Positions 1-8,699 of a DNA stretch of 64,000 bases are shown here, piece by piece. This stretch comes from JBCCQH01 sp039024435 (GTDB lineage Bacteria; Bacteroidota; Bacteroidia; J057; JADKCL01): contig JBCCQH010000001.1 in NCBI GenBank assembly GCA_039024435.1, positions 1 to 64,000 of the forward strand, read 5' to 3'. The notes below the pieces were generated by a model. It saw nothing but the letters and a program-made list of their open reading frames with translations, searched no databases and was not told where the DNA came from. Position numbers and translations under genes: made by a program. Within the stretch, counting starts at the first letter, position 1. Each line of letters begins with the position of its first letter.

Positions 1-208
1 GCTTGGAATTTTCCATGACCGTTCCGCTGCGCAGAGTCGTGCGAAAGCGGCATTTTTTGCACTGAAACATTGATTTGGCGGTTAACCAGTAGTGCTCCCG
101 GCACTGGCAACGTTTGCAGACGACGCCTTTTTGCTTGCGCAGGTTTCCGAAGTGGGTTCGGCAGGATTGTTCGTCGGGAAATTGGGCGATAAAGTTGAAT
201 AGATTCAT
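1..208 (-). CDS. IS1595-family transposase, N-terminal part (cut by window edge)
   Basis: Reading the minus strand from an ATG at 208 gives 69 residues, starting MNLFNFIAQFPDEQSC, before the window ends. The segment holds two paired-cysteine knuckles (CKRC near residue 31 and CKKC near residue 51) followed by RTTLRSGTVME. That arrangement is the N-terminal zinc ribbon of IS1595/ISXO2-type transposases, which precedes their DDE-type catalytic domain. The catalytic part lies outside the window, so intactness cannot be judged. The family call rests on the zinc-ribbon spacing and the conserved stretch after it. Confidence 0.75.
   Translation of the reverse strand, partial: MNLFNFIAQFPDEQSCRTHFGNLRKQKGVVCKRCQCREHYWLTAKSMFQCKKCRFRTTLRSGTVMENSK
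1..208. mobile_element. Edge of an IS1595-type insertion sequence
   Basis: The transposase start at 208 implies that one end of an insertion sequence lies just to its right, probably within the next 20-100 bases. I could not identify a terminal inverted repeat because the opposite end is outside the window, so the right boundary given here is only that of the coding part. Confidence 0.45.
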
Positions 209-593
209 GGGCAGATTCGAGCTTTGGTCGCAATCTCGACCCGCCGATTGACATCTCGTGTCAAAAGCCGTGGCAAAGTTCCGGACAAGCATAAATTATT
301 TTTCGTTCAACGATCATCGATTGGTCCGCGTGGAAGTGACAAGTGCAGGATTAAATCGCTGCGCAAGGGCACTTCGGCGGTGTCTAAACCGATGTCAATT
401 GGTGCGGGTCACTCCAGTTTTTTCGCAGGACAAAAAATCTCACTGCAGCCACGATCCCGCCCGCCCTACTCCGCCGCCATTTTCTCTTCGAGCAATCCGC
501 GCAACGCGAAAAGTGAGCAGCATCATGTTGTGAAAGCATCCCGAAAATTGTACCTTACTTCAACCAGAATCAATCATCCTAATTGGTCTCGTC
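209..593. other. Intergenic, no convincing gene
   Basis: This 385-base stretch separates the transposase start from the first T9SS gene. Open frames here run out of frame into the downstream gene and have no recognisable protein features. It should contain the end of the IS element. The only structure I see is a short perfect inverted repeat, TTGACA/TGTCAA at 248-264 with a five-base spacer. Confidence 0.5.
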
Positions 594-1808
594 ATGAAAC
601 GCTGTCTTTTTGTCTGCTTTGCCCTGTTGTTGTGGTCCGGGCTGCTCCCGGCACAGAATCTCGTTCCGAATCCCAGCTTGGAAACGACTTCCCCCTGCCC
701 CTCCGGTGGGGGCCAGATCAACAATGCGGCGTCCTGGACGTCGTACTTGAATTCGCCGGATTACTACCATTCCTGCGGCAGTGGCAATTTCACCACGCCC
801 GGACCGAACCTTGGGGGTACGCAAATACCTGCGGATGGAAATGCCTACGTGGCAATGGTGTGCCGGCACAGTTCGTCTTACTACCGGGAACACATGGGTG
901 CGCAGTTGATTTCGCCTTTGGTCCCGGGTCAGAGCTACAATTGCGTGATGAAGGTCAGCCTGACTGATATTTCCCAGTACGCCGCGAACCGCATGGGCTT
1001 TTTGTTTACGACAACGCCCACTTCAGCGGTGAACAACTTTGCCCACGTCTACACGAATTCAATCGTCACCGACAAAAATGGCTGGGTGACGGTTTCCGGA
1101 TCGTTCACCCCGACGGTGCCTTATTCGTACGTGATCATCGGCAATTTTTACAACGATGCGGGCACTTCGATCAACACGGTGGCCGGAGGCTGGTACGCGG
1201 GGGCCTACTATTTTGTCGATTCCATATCGGTGACCCCCTCGGTGGTCCTGCCGGCCAGCCAGGTCCACTTGGACCTCCTTGAAGTGCGGGATGGACGCGC
1301 CCTCCTCGGCTGGGAAGCCCAGGAAGACCACGAAATCAGCGGCTTTGTTCTGGAGCGGAGCACCGATGGCGGGATCAATTTTACCTCTCGGGCCGACCTT
1401 ACCCCAGAGGCGGAGCGCCAGCAGTACCGCTACGCCGATGTCCCCGGTCGCTACCACGTGCCGATCCTGTACCGCGTGCGCAGCATTGACCGCAATGGCA
1501 ATACCCACCTCTCGAATACAGTAGAAGTGACCCTGGCGCCGGGTGGTACCTTGGCCCCGGACCTTTATCCAAATCCGGTGGTGCGCGGGGTTTCGTTGAC
1601 CTTGCGTTTTCAACCGCTTGCTGCAGCCGACCACGAAGTTCAGTTGACCGACTTGCTCGGTCGTCAGCTCCGGACACGAATGGTACCCGCCGAACACGCC
1701 TTGGAAGGAATCGAAATCACCACTTCGGACCTCAGTACGGGCACCTACCTGGTCCGTGTGAAATCCGGTTCCACCGTAGAAACCCGCAAATTTAGCGTGG
1801 TGAATTGA
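594..1808 (+). CDS. Secreted protein with T9SS type A sorting domain
   Basis: 404 residues. The N-terminus (MKRCLFVCFALLLWSGLLPA then Q) is a signal peptide. The mature protein begins NLVPNPSLE, the opening of a jelly-roll-like module common in Bacteroidota surface proteins. A fibronectin-III-like module (about 225-312, with GWEAQEDHEISGF and YRVRSID) leads into an 81-residue C-terminal sorting domain from LYPNP (about 324), which contains DLLGR and LSTGTYLVRV and ends in a short basic/hydrophobic strand. Such domains send cargo through the type IX system after Sec export. The passenger function is unknown; adhesion or carbohydrate binding is a guess from the fold. Confidence 0.8.
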   Translation: MKRCLFVCFALLLWSGLLPAQNLVPNPSLETTSPCPSGGGQINNAASWTSYLNSPDYYHSCGSGNFTTPGPNLGGTQIPADGNAYVAMVCRHSSSYYREHMGAQLISPLVPGQSYNCVMKVSLTDISQYAANRMGFLFTTTPTSAVNNFAHVYTNSIVTDKNGWVTVSGSFTPTVPYSYVIIGNFYNDAGTSINTVAGGWYAGAYYFVDSISVTPSVVLPASQVHLDLLEVRDGRALLGWEAQEDHEISGFVLERSTDGGINFTSRADLTPEAERQQYRYADVPGRYHVPILYRVRSIDRNGNTHLSNTVEVTLAPGGTLAPDLYPNPVVRGVSLTLRFQPLAAADHEVQLTDLLGRQLRTRMVPAEHALEGIEITTSDLSTGTYLVRVKSGSTVETRKFSVVN

Positions 1809-1922
1809 TTTTCGGCATTTGCCACTGCACAAGCTGAACTCCACCACTGGATAGAGGGCAGCAAAATGGGATTGCACCGCAAGTCCCGAGACCGTAATTT
1901 GCGGGGCCAACCTAAACGCTGC

Positions 1923-3308
1923 ATGGTGCTCCGCTTCCCCCAATACCAAGGTCCTGCCCCCGTTTCCCACCGGGTCGTGTGGGTGAGTGCCCTGGTGATG
2001 ATCGCGGTATTTTTCCTTTCCCAACGCTGGATCAAAAGCAAAGTCATCGATGCGGACGTCGTTTCCTACTACAGTTACCTGCCGGCGGTATTTGTCCATC
2101 AGGACATTACGATGAGCTATAGCCTCGGCGATGAATTTTACGCGGACAAGGTCTGGGGCGTGATCTGGAAAGACGGATTTGGACCGGTGCAAAAGTACAC
2201 CATGGGTATGGCGATCATGTATTTGCCCTGGTTCCTCGCCGGTCACGCGACGGCTTATCTCGTGGGGGCTCCGCCCGACGGCTATAGTTTGCCCTACCGT
2301 TTCTTTCTGCAGATCAGTGCGGTGGGCTTCCTTTTTCTGGGGTTTTTCTTTTTGCGCAAGGTATTGCTGACCTATTTCTCCGACCGGATCACAGCGGCAG
2401 TGTTGGTGATCTTATTGCTGGGGACAAATATGTTCTACTACACGATGGGACAGGCGGCGATGCCCCACGTGCCGTTGTTTGCGCTGATCAGTGTATGGCT
2501 GTGGCTGATCATTCGGTTTTACAGCAATCCCATTTGGAAATGGGCCCTTTGGCTGGGACTGATCGGGAGCTTGGTGACCTTGATTCGGCCGAATCACCTC
2601 TTGCTCTGGCTGTTGCCCCTGCTGTACGGAGTATACAGTGGAGCGACCCTGCGGAAACGGGTGCAGTTCATCGCGCAGCATTTTGGGAAATACCTTTCCT
2701 GGGCGCTGATCGGCTTCTTGCTGGTGTTGCCACAGTTGTTGTATTGGCATCACCTCACCGACCGCTGGATCTACTATTCCTACGGGGACGAAGGCTTCTT
2801 TTTTAACAATCCCCAGGTGGGACGGGTGCTGTTCAGCTTCCGCAACGGCTGGCTGATCTATTCTCCAATTATGGTGCTGGGCGTGGTGGGGCTGGGGGCG
2901 ATGTGGTTGCGCCTACGCGAATGGGCCCTGCCAGTGACGCTATCCTTTACCCTGGGGTTTTACGTGATTGCAAGTTGGTGGTGCTGGTGGTACGGGGGTA
3001 GCTTTGGACAGCGGGTGCTGATCGACTTTTATCCGTTGCTGGCGATTGGAATCGGGATTGTGCTGACTGGAATTGATCGGTGGGTGCGGCAGCGAGGGGT
3101 CCGGCGGATTGTGCTGGGCGCGGCGGCATTTCTATTGGCCCTGAACCTCTTCCAAACCCTCCAATACACCCGGTTTGTGATCCATTACGACGCAATGACC
3201 GCAGAAGCGTACTGGGCCTCGTTTGGCCGTCTGCACGTACCGGAAAATTACGCCGATAAATTGCGGCCCCCCGATTACGAAGCAGCCCTGCGCGGTATTT
3301 ACGAGTAG
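1923..3308 (+). CDS. GT-C type membrane glycosyltransferase-like protein
   Basis: About 461 residues with roughly ten hydrophobic segments. After the first membrane helix comes DADVVSYYSYLPAVF, an acidic/aromatic first periplasmic loop as in GT-C (GT39/GT83-like) lipid-linked sugar transferases, where the Asp acts in catalysis. A soluble C-terminal tail follows the last helix. I chose the ATG at 1923; the frame is open from an upstream ATG at 1866, but those 19 residues are basic and unlike a membrane protein start. Substrate is unknown. A polytopic protein of unknown function is the alternative. Confidence 0.6.
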   Translation: MVLRFPQYQGPAPVSHRVVWVSALVMIAVFFLSQRWIKSKVIDADVVSYYSYLPAVFVHQDITMSYSLGDEFYADKVWGVIWKDGFGPVQKYTMGMAIMYLPWFLAGHATAYLVGAPPDGYSLPYRFFLQISAVGFLFLGFFFLRKVLLTYFSDRITAAVLVILLLGTNMFYYTMGQAAMPHVPLFALISVWLWLIIRFYSNPIWKWALWLGLIGSLVTLIRPNHLLLWLLPLLYGVYSGATLRKRVQFIAQHFGKYLSWALIGFLLVLPQLLYWHHLTDRWIYYSYGDEGFFFNNPQVGRVLFSFRNGWLIYSPIMVLGVVGLGAMWLRLREWALPVTLSFTLGFYVIASWWCWWYGGSFGQRVLIDFYPLLAIGIGIVLTGIDRWVRQRGVRRIVLGAAAFLLALNLFQTLQYTRFVIHYDAMTAEAYWASFGRLHVPENYADKLRPPDYEAALRGIYE

Positions 3309-3412
3309 CGGCCTACATTCTTAGTCAATACCTTACCTCTGCGCATCTCTCCCGGGATATTGGCGTAGTTCTTGGCACGGCTGGTTCCACCGTGTTTTCA
3401 ATCACAATCGTT

Positions 3413-4045
3413 ATGAAAAAAATAAAATGGATAGCTGCCTTCGCAGTCGTTGGGTGGCTTGGGGCAGCTGCGCCCTTGGCCTCAGCGCAGGTGGTGGACC
3501 GTGGTGGGGTGCGGATCGATTTTTATTATGGATTTCCGAATCTCTGGTCGACGGCGCTGCGCACCCTGGTCAATGAAGTTCAGACCCCCGGCGATCTGCA
3601 GACCCGCTCGGTGGGGCCAGTTGGGGGACGAATCGAATTTCTGGTGACGCGCCGCTTTGGGGTCGGGCTGGACGTACATTACGCCCGCTCGGAAGTGGCC
3701 TACACGGCGGTGGGAGAGGACTTGGAGGGAAATGCTGCGGCCTATCGCTACACGGTATCTGTTCGTCGGCCCCGGGTGCTGTTGCGCGGGAACCTGCACC
3801 TGGGCAACTCGGCGGTGGTGGATCCCTACTTGGCTTTTGGGCTGGGGTACAGCGGCACTCGGGCAGTCATCGCAACCGAAGATCCATTCTTTGATCGGAA
3901 TACGATCAGATTTCCGATCACGATTCCGCTGGCCTACCGGCTCGGTTTTGGGACGCGGGTGATGCTGACGCGTTTCATCGGGTTGAGCGGCGAAATCGGA
4001 ATCGGTGGGCCATTCTTGACCGGTGGAGTGACCATCGGAATATGA
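3413..4045 (+). CDS. Small outer-membrane beta-barrel protein
   Basis: 210 residues. The ATG at 3413 opens a clean signal peptide (MKKIKWIAAFAVVGWLGAAA, ending ASAQ), so the upstream in-frame ATG at 3392 is not used here. The mature part consists of alternating amphipathic strands typical of OmpW/OmpA-like eight-stranded barrels: RFGVGLDVHYARSEV, DPYLAFGLGYSGTR, RLGFGTRVMLTRFIGLSGEI. It ends without a periplasmic domain. No enzymatic motif is visible. It converges on the next gene with a shared hairpin between them. Confidence 0.6.
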   Translation: MKKIKWIAAFAVVGWLGAAAPLASAQVVDRGGVRIDFYYGFPNLWSTALRTLVNEVQTPGDLQTRSVGPVGGRIEFLVTRRFGVGLDVHYARSEVAYTAVGEDLEGNAAAYRYTVSVRRPRVLLRGNLHLGNSAVVDPYLAFGLGYSGTRAVIATEDPFFDRNTIRFPITIPLAYRLGFGTRVMLTRFIGLSGEIGIGGPFLTGGVTIGI

Positions 4046-4062
4046 CCGGAGCGAAACGAAAA

Positions 4063-4097
4063 CGAGGGATACCGGCGCAGGGGGCGGGTATCCCTCG
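4063..4097 (-). terminator. Rho-independent terminator of the IPTL-CTERM gene
   Basis: Perfect 11-bp stem CGAGGGATACC (4063-4073) / GGTATCCCTCG (4087-4097) with a 13-base loop. Read on the minus strand, the stem is followed by TTTTCG, so it best serves the minus-strand gene that ends at 4122. It may also slow transcription arriving from the plus strand. Confidence 0.7.
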
Positions 4098-4121
4098 AAT
4101 GGGAAGGCGGTATTTGGGGCG

Positions 4122-4769
4122 TTAAGCCGTGGTAGCGAAGCTTTCGCGGCGCTTGTGCAGGACCGCGGCCCCGATACAGAGCACCAGCAGGGCGAAAATA
4201 ACCAAGCCCCACTCGGACATGGTCGGGACCGGAGCCGCGCTGGAAGTGGTGAACGTAGCCGTGAAATTGTTGCCGAAGTTGCTGTCAAAGCGGTCCCCAA
4301 GATTGGTGGGCGAGCGCCAGAATACTTCCAGTTCGTAAGTTGTGCTTGGAGTGAGGCCCGCGAGCAAATTCACTCCGGCGAGGGCTTCCTGCCAGCGCTG
4401 ATCACCCGGATTGGTGAGGTTTGCGTTGAAAGGGAGGTTGATCGCCGTAAATGTGCCCGAAGGAGAGCCTTGCGGATAAACGCGGTAGTTGATTTCCCCG
4501 CCAAAGACATCGCCACCGCCATTTTTAAACGTTTTGAGTTCGCCACCGTTCAGCACCAAACTGGTCACAGTGCCGAAGTTTTGCCCGCTGAAGGTGGGCG
4601 CATTGTCGGCGTTGATGCCCCCGGCCAAAAATTGATTCCCCGAGTTGTTGATGTCCAGCACGATGTAGGACTGAAAGATGCCGGTCTGCTGGGCGTACAG
4701 GCCCCCGGCGAAAAGAAGCATTGACAATACCAGCAGTCCCCTCCTAAGAGTAGTCGTTGATCGTAGCAT
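4122..4769 (-). CDS. Surface protein with IPTL-CTERM sorting signal
   Basis: 215 residues. A signal peptide (to about residue 26, GGLYAQ) precedes a roughly 150-residue extracellular part of beta character. The C-terminus is a tripartite sorting signal: VPTMSEWG (181-188), a hydrophobic helix (189-204), and a short basic tail with HKRRES. This is the IPTL-CTERM arrangement, a relative of PEP-CTERM signals thought to be cut by a membrane sortase-like enzyme and used for surface attachment. No candidate processing enzyme is in the window. The passenger has no recognised domain. It has its own terminator downstream. It differs from the T9SS cargo around it, which lacks a C-terminal membrane helix. 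Confidence 0.8.
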   Translation of the reverse strand: MLRSTTTLRRGLLVLSMLLFAGGLYAQQTGIFQSYIVLDINNSGNQFLAGGINADNAPTFSGQNFGTVTSLVLNGGELKTFKNGGGDVFGGEINYRVYPQGSPSGTFTAINLPFNANLTNPGDQRWQEALAGVNLLAGLTPSTTYELEVFWRSPTNLGDRFDSNFGNNFTATFTTSSAAPVPTMSEWGLVIFALLVLCIGAAVLHKRRESFATTA

Positions 4770-4949
4770 AAATTTCTCGCGTTGAGTTGTCGATTGATTT
4801 TATTGACACACTAGAGTACCCAAGTAAAATAGCAACTGTAGGCTTGAAAATCAAGGTTTCCCGAACTTACGGTCAAGGAGACAGGAAAGTAGAAGGAAAG
4901 GCTGGGCGACGATAGATCAGATTGGCGCAATTGCAGTGGCGGGTTGGGA

Positions 4950-5891
4950 TCAATCTTGATCTTCGGCAAAGCGGCGCAGCTCGTCGCGGGCAAAGGTCCA
5001 CTCCGGAGTGAGCAGGTCGCCGACAAACTCGGCTGGATACCAAGGGCTGAGTTGAGCGTCGGTGGGATTGCGAAGCAGATGCATTTCCTGGGCCGGCATA
5101 TAACTCTGGGCGAGGAGGAACACTTTTTGGCCGGATTTCGGATTGATCGCTACGTCCATCACCAGGACAGCGTGCCCGGGAAATCCGCCGCGGATGAAAA
5201 CATCGCCGCTGGCCAGGTCGGTGGGAGAACTGACCGGGCGCAGTTCTTTGGCGAGGGAAGCGGTACCAGCGTAGTTGAAGACCATATTCAGGTAGGCGCG
5301 GAAATTGGGATAGCTGGCGCTTTCGTCCTGGCTTTTGTTCCAACTGACCCGGTTGCCTTGAATGCGGGGGCGGTAACCCAGGCGCCAGCGGTCCCATTCA
5401 CAGTTATCGCCACTGGTAAAGCGGAAGTGGATATCCTGGTTGCGCCCGGCGGTGTAAAGGTATTCTGCCCGCAAGCGCATCACCGCATCGGCACACTGCT
5501 GCAAGTCGCGTTTCCCCACGTCGATGTCGATCACCGCGTAGTGGGCTTCCTGATTTCCCTTGCGGGCGCCGTTGTAGAGCAAGACCTCCGGCCGTCCCGG
5601 CTTCAGGGGAATGCCCCGCAGCCAGGCCCCAAAACTCCCTTCCGCGACTGGTTCCCGCCGAAAACCCGGGGGAGTTTTGATCCGGTTTTCTAAGCCGTTG
5701 ACGATATTGTAAAATTTGTGCCAAGCGTAGGTGCCCCCGGTAGTATCGACGAAGGTCGTCGGCATTTGGGGGGTCTTTTGGACAAAATCGGCGGCGATGG
5801 GGAGTTCATCACCCGGCCGGGATTCCGAATTCGGAGCACAGCCGGCAATAAAGAGCAGGCCAATCAGGGCAAGCGCGGGACGGAGATTCAT
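4950..5891 (-). CDS. DUF4846 family lipoprotein
   Basis: 313 residues. The lipobox IAGC puts the lipid cysteine at residue 18. The rest matches the DUF4846 family as I know it: YAWHKFYN near the start, then GDVFIRGGFPGHAVLVMDVA, FLLAQSYMPAQEMHLL and SPWYP near the end. The conserved Gly-His-Ala segment followed by a Gln/Ser stretch recalls a papain-like or NlpC-like active site, but that is inference; the family's function is not established. It is probably anchored in the periplasm or on the outer membrane and is transcribed alone. Confidence 0.75.
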   Translation of the reverse strand: MNLRPALALIGLLFIAGCAPNSESRPGDELPIAADFVQKTPQMPTTFVDTTGGTYAWHKFYNIVNGLENRIKTPPGFRREPVAEGSFGAWLRGIPLKPGRPEVLLYNGARKGNQEAHYAVIDIDVGKRDLQQCADAVMRLRAEYLYTAGRNQDIHFRFTSGDNCEWDRWRLGYRPRIQGNRVSWNKSQDESASYPNFRAYLNMVFNYAGTASLAKELRPVSSPTDLASGDVFIRGGFPGHAVLVMDVAINPKSGQKVFLLAQSYMPAQEMHLLRNPTDAQLSPWYPAEFVGDLLTPEWTFARDELRRFAEDQD

Positions 5892-6009
5892 GGGATAAAA
5901 ATACGGAAAGCTTCAACAGCAGAAATTGAGGAATTGAAAATCAAAAATTCGCAAATTGATCCCGGAAAAGCGTAATTTATCGCCCGTGGCGAGATCACAA
6001 TTCCACCCC

Positions 6010-7365
6010 ATGAAAGCACTCCGTCTTCTTTGCGCCTGGTTTCTGTTGCCCTTGCTGGTTCGAGGTCAGCAAGATCCCTGTACCCAACGCTCATTTTTGT
6101 GTGCCGACAGTGTCAGTCGGCCTTACTTGATTTATCGTCCGGCCGGCATCGCCGACGGCGAAGAGCGTCCGCTGCTGGTCTATTTGCACGGGGCCATTTC
6201 CCGGGTGGGGCTCAAGGAAGATCCCCGTGGTTACCTGGAGAAATCGCCCTGGGTAAAATTGGCTGACGAAGGGAAATTTTTGCTCCTGTTTGCCTACGGA
6301 GAGAAAGGCTGTGGCTGGTTTGATTCCGTTGGGGTGGACATGGTGCTCGGCGAAGTTGCGGCGGTTCCCGAGACATTTCCCGTGGATCCTGACCGGATAT
6401 TTCTCAGTGGCTTTTCCGATGGGGGTTCCGGGGCCCTCTATTTTGCGATGACCCAAGCGACGCCCTTTGCCGGCTTCATCGCACTGAACGGCCATTTCAA
6501 GGTCAGTGCGAAGATCGGAGAAGCGCAGGTCTACGCGGAAAATATGAACGAAAAACCACTCTACGCCGTCAACACCCGCGGCGACCTCTTGTACCCCTCC
6601 GCCGATTTGACCCCCATTATTGACCACCTTCGCGCGGCAAATCCAGATTTTACCTTCCGCGACCTCGAAGGCAACCACGACATGTCGTACCTTCCGGCCG
6701 AGGCGAAGCGCTTGCTGAACTTCATCGCGACCCAGCACCGGAAACCCGCCCGGGAGATTTCCCTCGAAACGGCCGGTCCACGAGCCGCCCAATTTGACTG
6801 GCTCGAGATTCAGGATTTGGATACAACTGGGGAGGCCGCGGTCTGGCACGAGCCCCAAACGCTGTACGCTCAGGATCGCCGGGCAACCTTCGGATTGAAG
6901 TACGATTACGCTCATCCCGGACCCGGCCTCAAAGTGAATGGGTTCCGGAGCGATACTGCTCTGGCCGTTCGAATGGGAGTTCAAGTGGGCGATTTGATCC
7001 TGATGATGGAGCAGGATACCCTCAAAGGGCCTTACGATCCGTACTTTTATTTGGGCAAGAAAGAAGCGGGAGCGGCGACTGCCATTACCTTAGAGCGAAA
7101 TGGAGAGAAGCAGATTTTGACCGGAGTGTTTGATCCGCCCCGCCACTACGAAGTCTTGCAGCACCGCCGCCGTTCGGGAAAAGTCCGCGCCCGTATCCAA
7201 GGCAAAGAACTCATCGTCAAGACATCGCGGGTGGCTCAGATCAGCATTGACCCGCGGCATTTTCCGGAAAAACTCAAGCGAGGACTCAAAGTCATCGTGA
7301 ACGGAAGGACTTGGGGGACGATTGATCCCCAATCGGAGGTCCCACATACCATTCAGATCAACTGA
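6010..7365 (+). CDS. Secreted alpha/beta hydrolase with C-terminal PDZ domain
   Basis: 451 residues from the ATG at 6010, which opens the signal peptide MKALRLLCAWFLLPLLVRGQ; the in-frame ATG at 5956 would bury it. The hydrolase part (about 30-245) resembles feruloyl esterase/PHB depolymerase-type enzymes: oxyanion strand LLVYLHGA, nucleophile elbow GFSDGGS (Ser136), an acidic candidate in NTRGDLLYP (Asp192) and the histidine in EGNHDMSY (His223). A PDZ domain follows (about 308-385, with VRMGVQVGDLILMMEQD), an unusual partner for this hydrolase class. Substrate is unknown. The 3' end overlaps the converging FAD oxidoreductase gene by 13 bases, with no terminator between. Confidence 0.7.
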   Translation: MKALRLLCAWFLLPLLVRGQQDPCTQRSFLCADSVSRPYLIYRPAGIADGEERPLLVYLHGAISRVGLKEDPRGYLEKSPWVKLADEGKFLLLFAYGEKGCGWFDSVGVDMVLGEVAAVPETFPVDPDRIFLSGFSDGGSGALYFAMTQATPFAGFIALNGHFKVSAKIGEAQVYAENMNEKPLYAVNTRGDLLYPSADLTPIIDHLRAANPDFTFRDLEGNHDMSYLPAEAKRLLNFIATQHRKPAREISLETAGPRAAQFDWLEIQDLDTTGEAAVWHEPQTLYAQDRRATFGLKYDYAHPGPGLKVNGFRSDTALAVRMGVQVGDLILMMEQDTLKGPYDPYFYLGKKEAGAATAITLERNGEKQILTGVFDPPRHYEVLQHRRRSGKVRARIQGKELIVKTSRVAQISIDPRHFPEKLKRGLKVIVNGRTWGTIDPQSEVPHTIQIN

Positions 7366-8699
7366 TCGCGGAGATCGGTCACGATCATTCGCCCATTTTG
7401 CAGGTGGTCGTGGATGTGCGAATAGGCAAAAAGACCATTTCGGCCCGTCATCCGCAAGTTTTTGAATTGGGCGAGGTAGGCCCCAATCGGTTCAATCTTG
7501 GTGCGGTAGCCCGTTTCCAGGATCGGATAAGCATTGCGAATTCGGTAAACGCTGGTTCCGACCAGCTCATCGGGGTGGAAAAAATCGGCCTGGGTCAGGT
7601 GGCGGATGACGGTTTCGACCGCGACTTTCTCCTCCTCTTGCCAAATGGGATCTTCCGGCTGACAGGGAATCTCTACGAGCAGCGAGGTCTGACCGGGCGG
7701 GGCCATCTTGGGGCTGCGGTTCCGGGGTTCGTACACCCGGGTAAAAGGCACACTCGCATCGGGGAAGTACATGGAGCCGTTGGGGTTGACCGTGGGCTTG
7801 TCGAGAAACAGCCCGATCAGCAATACATTCCGGAAGCGGATCGATAAGGCCCGGCGCAAAATTTCCTCGGGCGGAGCTGGTTGCAGCAAGCGCAAGACGA
7901 GGCCCAACGGTAGGGAGCAAACCAACTGGTTCACGGGTGTCCAGTCCGCCTCATTGACCTGAATTGCTTCGACTCGCCCCTGGGCGTGGCGGATGCCGGA
8001 AATCCGGTGCCCCAGGGCAAAATGTTCCGGTCCACAAGCGTCCCGCATCGCCTCAAAAATGGTTCCGATGCCCCGCTCGGGATAATAAAAAGCCCCGTCC
8101 AGGTGAGTAGTTTTCCGCTGCTTGCCCCGAAAAGCTTCCAGGACAAATGTTTTTAAATTCAGTCCTTTCAGGCGCTTTCCCGCCACTTCGGTCGACAATT
8201 GCTCGGCGGCCAGTCCCCAGAGTTTTTCCGTGTAGTGCAGCAAAAACAGTTCGGCGATGTACGACCCGTAAGTTCCCACCGCAAGTTCGCGAAAGTTGGC
8301 GGTGGATCTCTTTCCCCGCAGCTTTTGGCCGAGGATCTGAAAACCCGCGCGGGCAAATCCCCCGAGCCCCAGATAGCGCAACAAATTCAAGGGCGAAAGC
8401 GGGAAGTCGATAAAACGCTGGTCCCGAAAAATCTGACTGGGCACCTGAATGCGCCGCAATTTGTCTCCGAGCAATGCCTGGACGATGGCCGTGGTTTCGG
8501 GGTCCTTGTCGTGCAGGCGGTGGGCCCCGGAGTCAAAGAGAAACCCATCGCGCTCCAAAGTGATGCAGTTGCCGCCTACCCGGTCTTCGGCTTCGTAGAC
8601 GCGGAAGGACAGCCCGGCTTGCCGGGCGTACCAAGCCACCGCCATTCCCGCCGGACCACCGCCCAGCACCGCCAAATCCGGTTGTTCATTCTGTTTCAT
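7353..8699 (-). CDS. FAD-dependent amine-oxidase-like oxidoreductase
   Basis: 448 residues. It opens with a dinucleotide-binding fold: LAVLGGGPAGMAVAW (glycines 13-18), an acidic residue after the second strand (YEAED) and RVGGNC, the FAD contact of the amine oxidase / protoporphyrinogen oxidase / UDP-galactopyranose mutase superfamily. The C-terminal part (YSHIHDHLQNGRM) closes the FAD site. Relatives with this profile sit in bacterial polysaccharide clusters. The neighbouring glycosyltransferase supports a role in sugar or lipid-linked intermediate modification, but the substrate is not identifiable. The start overlaps the end of the upstream glycosyltransferase by 14 bases, pointing to translational coupling. 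Confidence 0.65.
   Translation of the reverse strand: MKQNEQPDLAVLGGGPAGMAVAWYARQAGLSFRVYEAEDRVGGNCITLERDGFLFDSGAHRLHDKDPETTAIVQALLGDKLRRIQVPSQIFRDQRFIDFPLSPLNLLRYLGLGGFARAGFQILGQKLRGKRSTANFRELAVGTYGSYIAELFLLHYTEKLWGLAAEQLSTEVAGKRLKGLNLKTFVLEAFRGKQRKTTHLDGAFYYPERGIGTIFEAMRDACGPEHFALGHRISGIRHAQGRVEAIQVNEADWTPVNQLVCSLPLGLVLRLLQPAPPEEILRRALSIRFRNVLLIGLFLDKPTVNPNGSMYFPDASVPFTRVYEPRNRSPKMAPPGQTSLLVEIPCQPEDPIWQEEEKVAVETVIRHLTQADFFHPDELVGTSVYRIRNAYPILETGYRTKIEPIGAYLAQFKNLRMTGRNGLFAYSHIHDHLQNGRMIVTDLRDQLI

Noticed and set aside
224..967. Plus-strand open frame covering the start of the first T9SS gene
   Set aside because: It runs in another frame through a gene with a clear signal peptide and sorting domain and shows no protein-like features.
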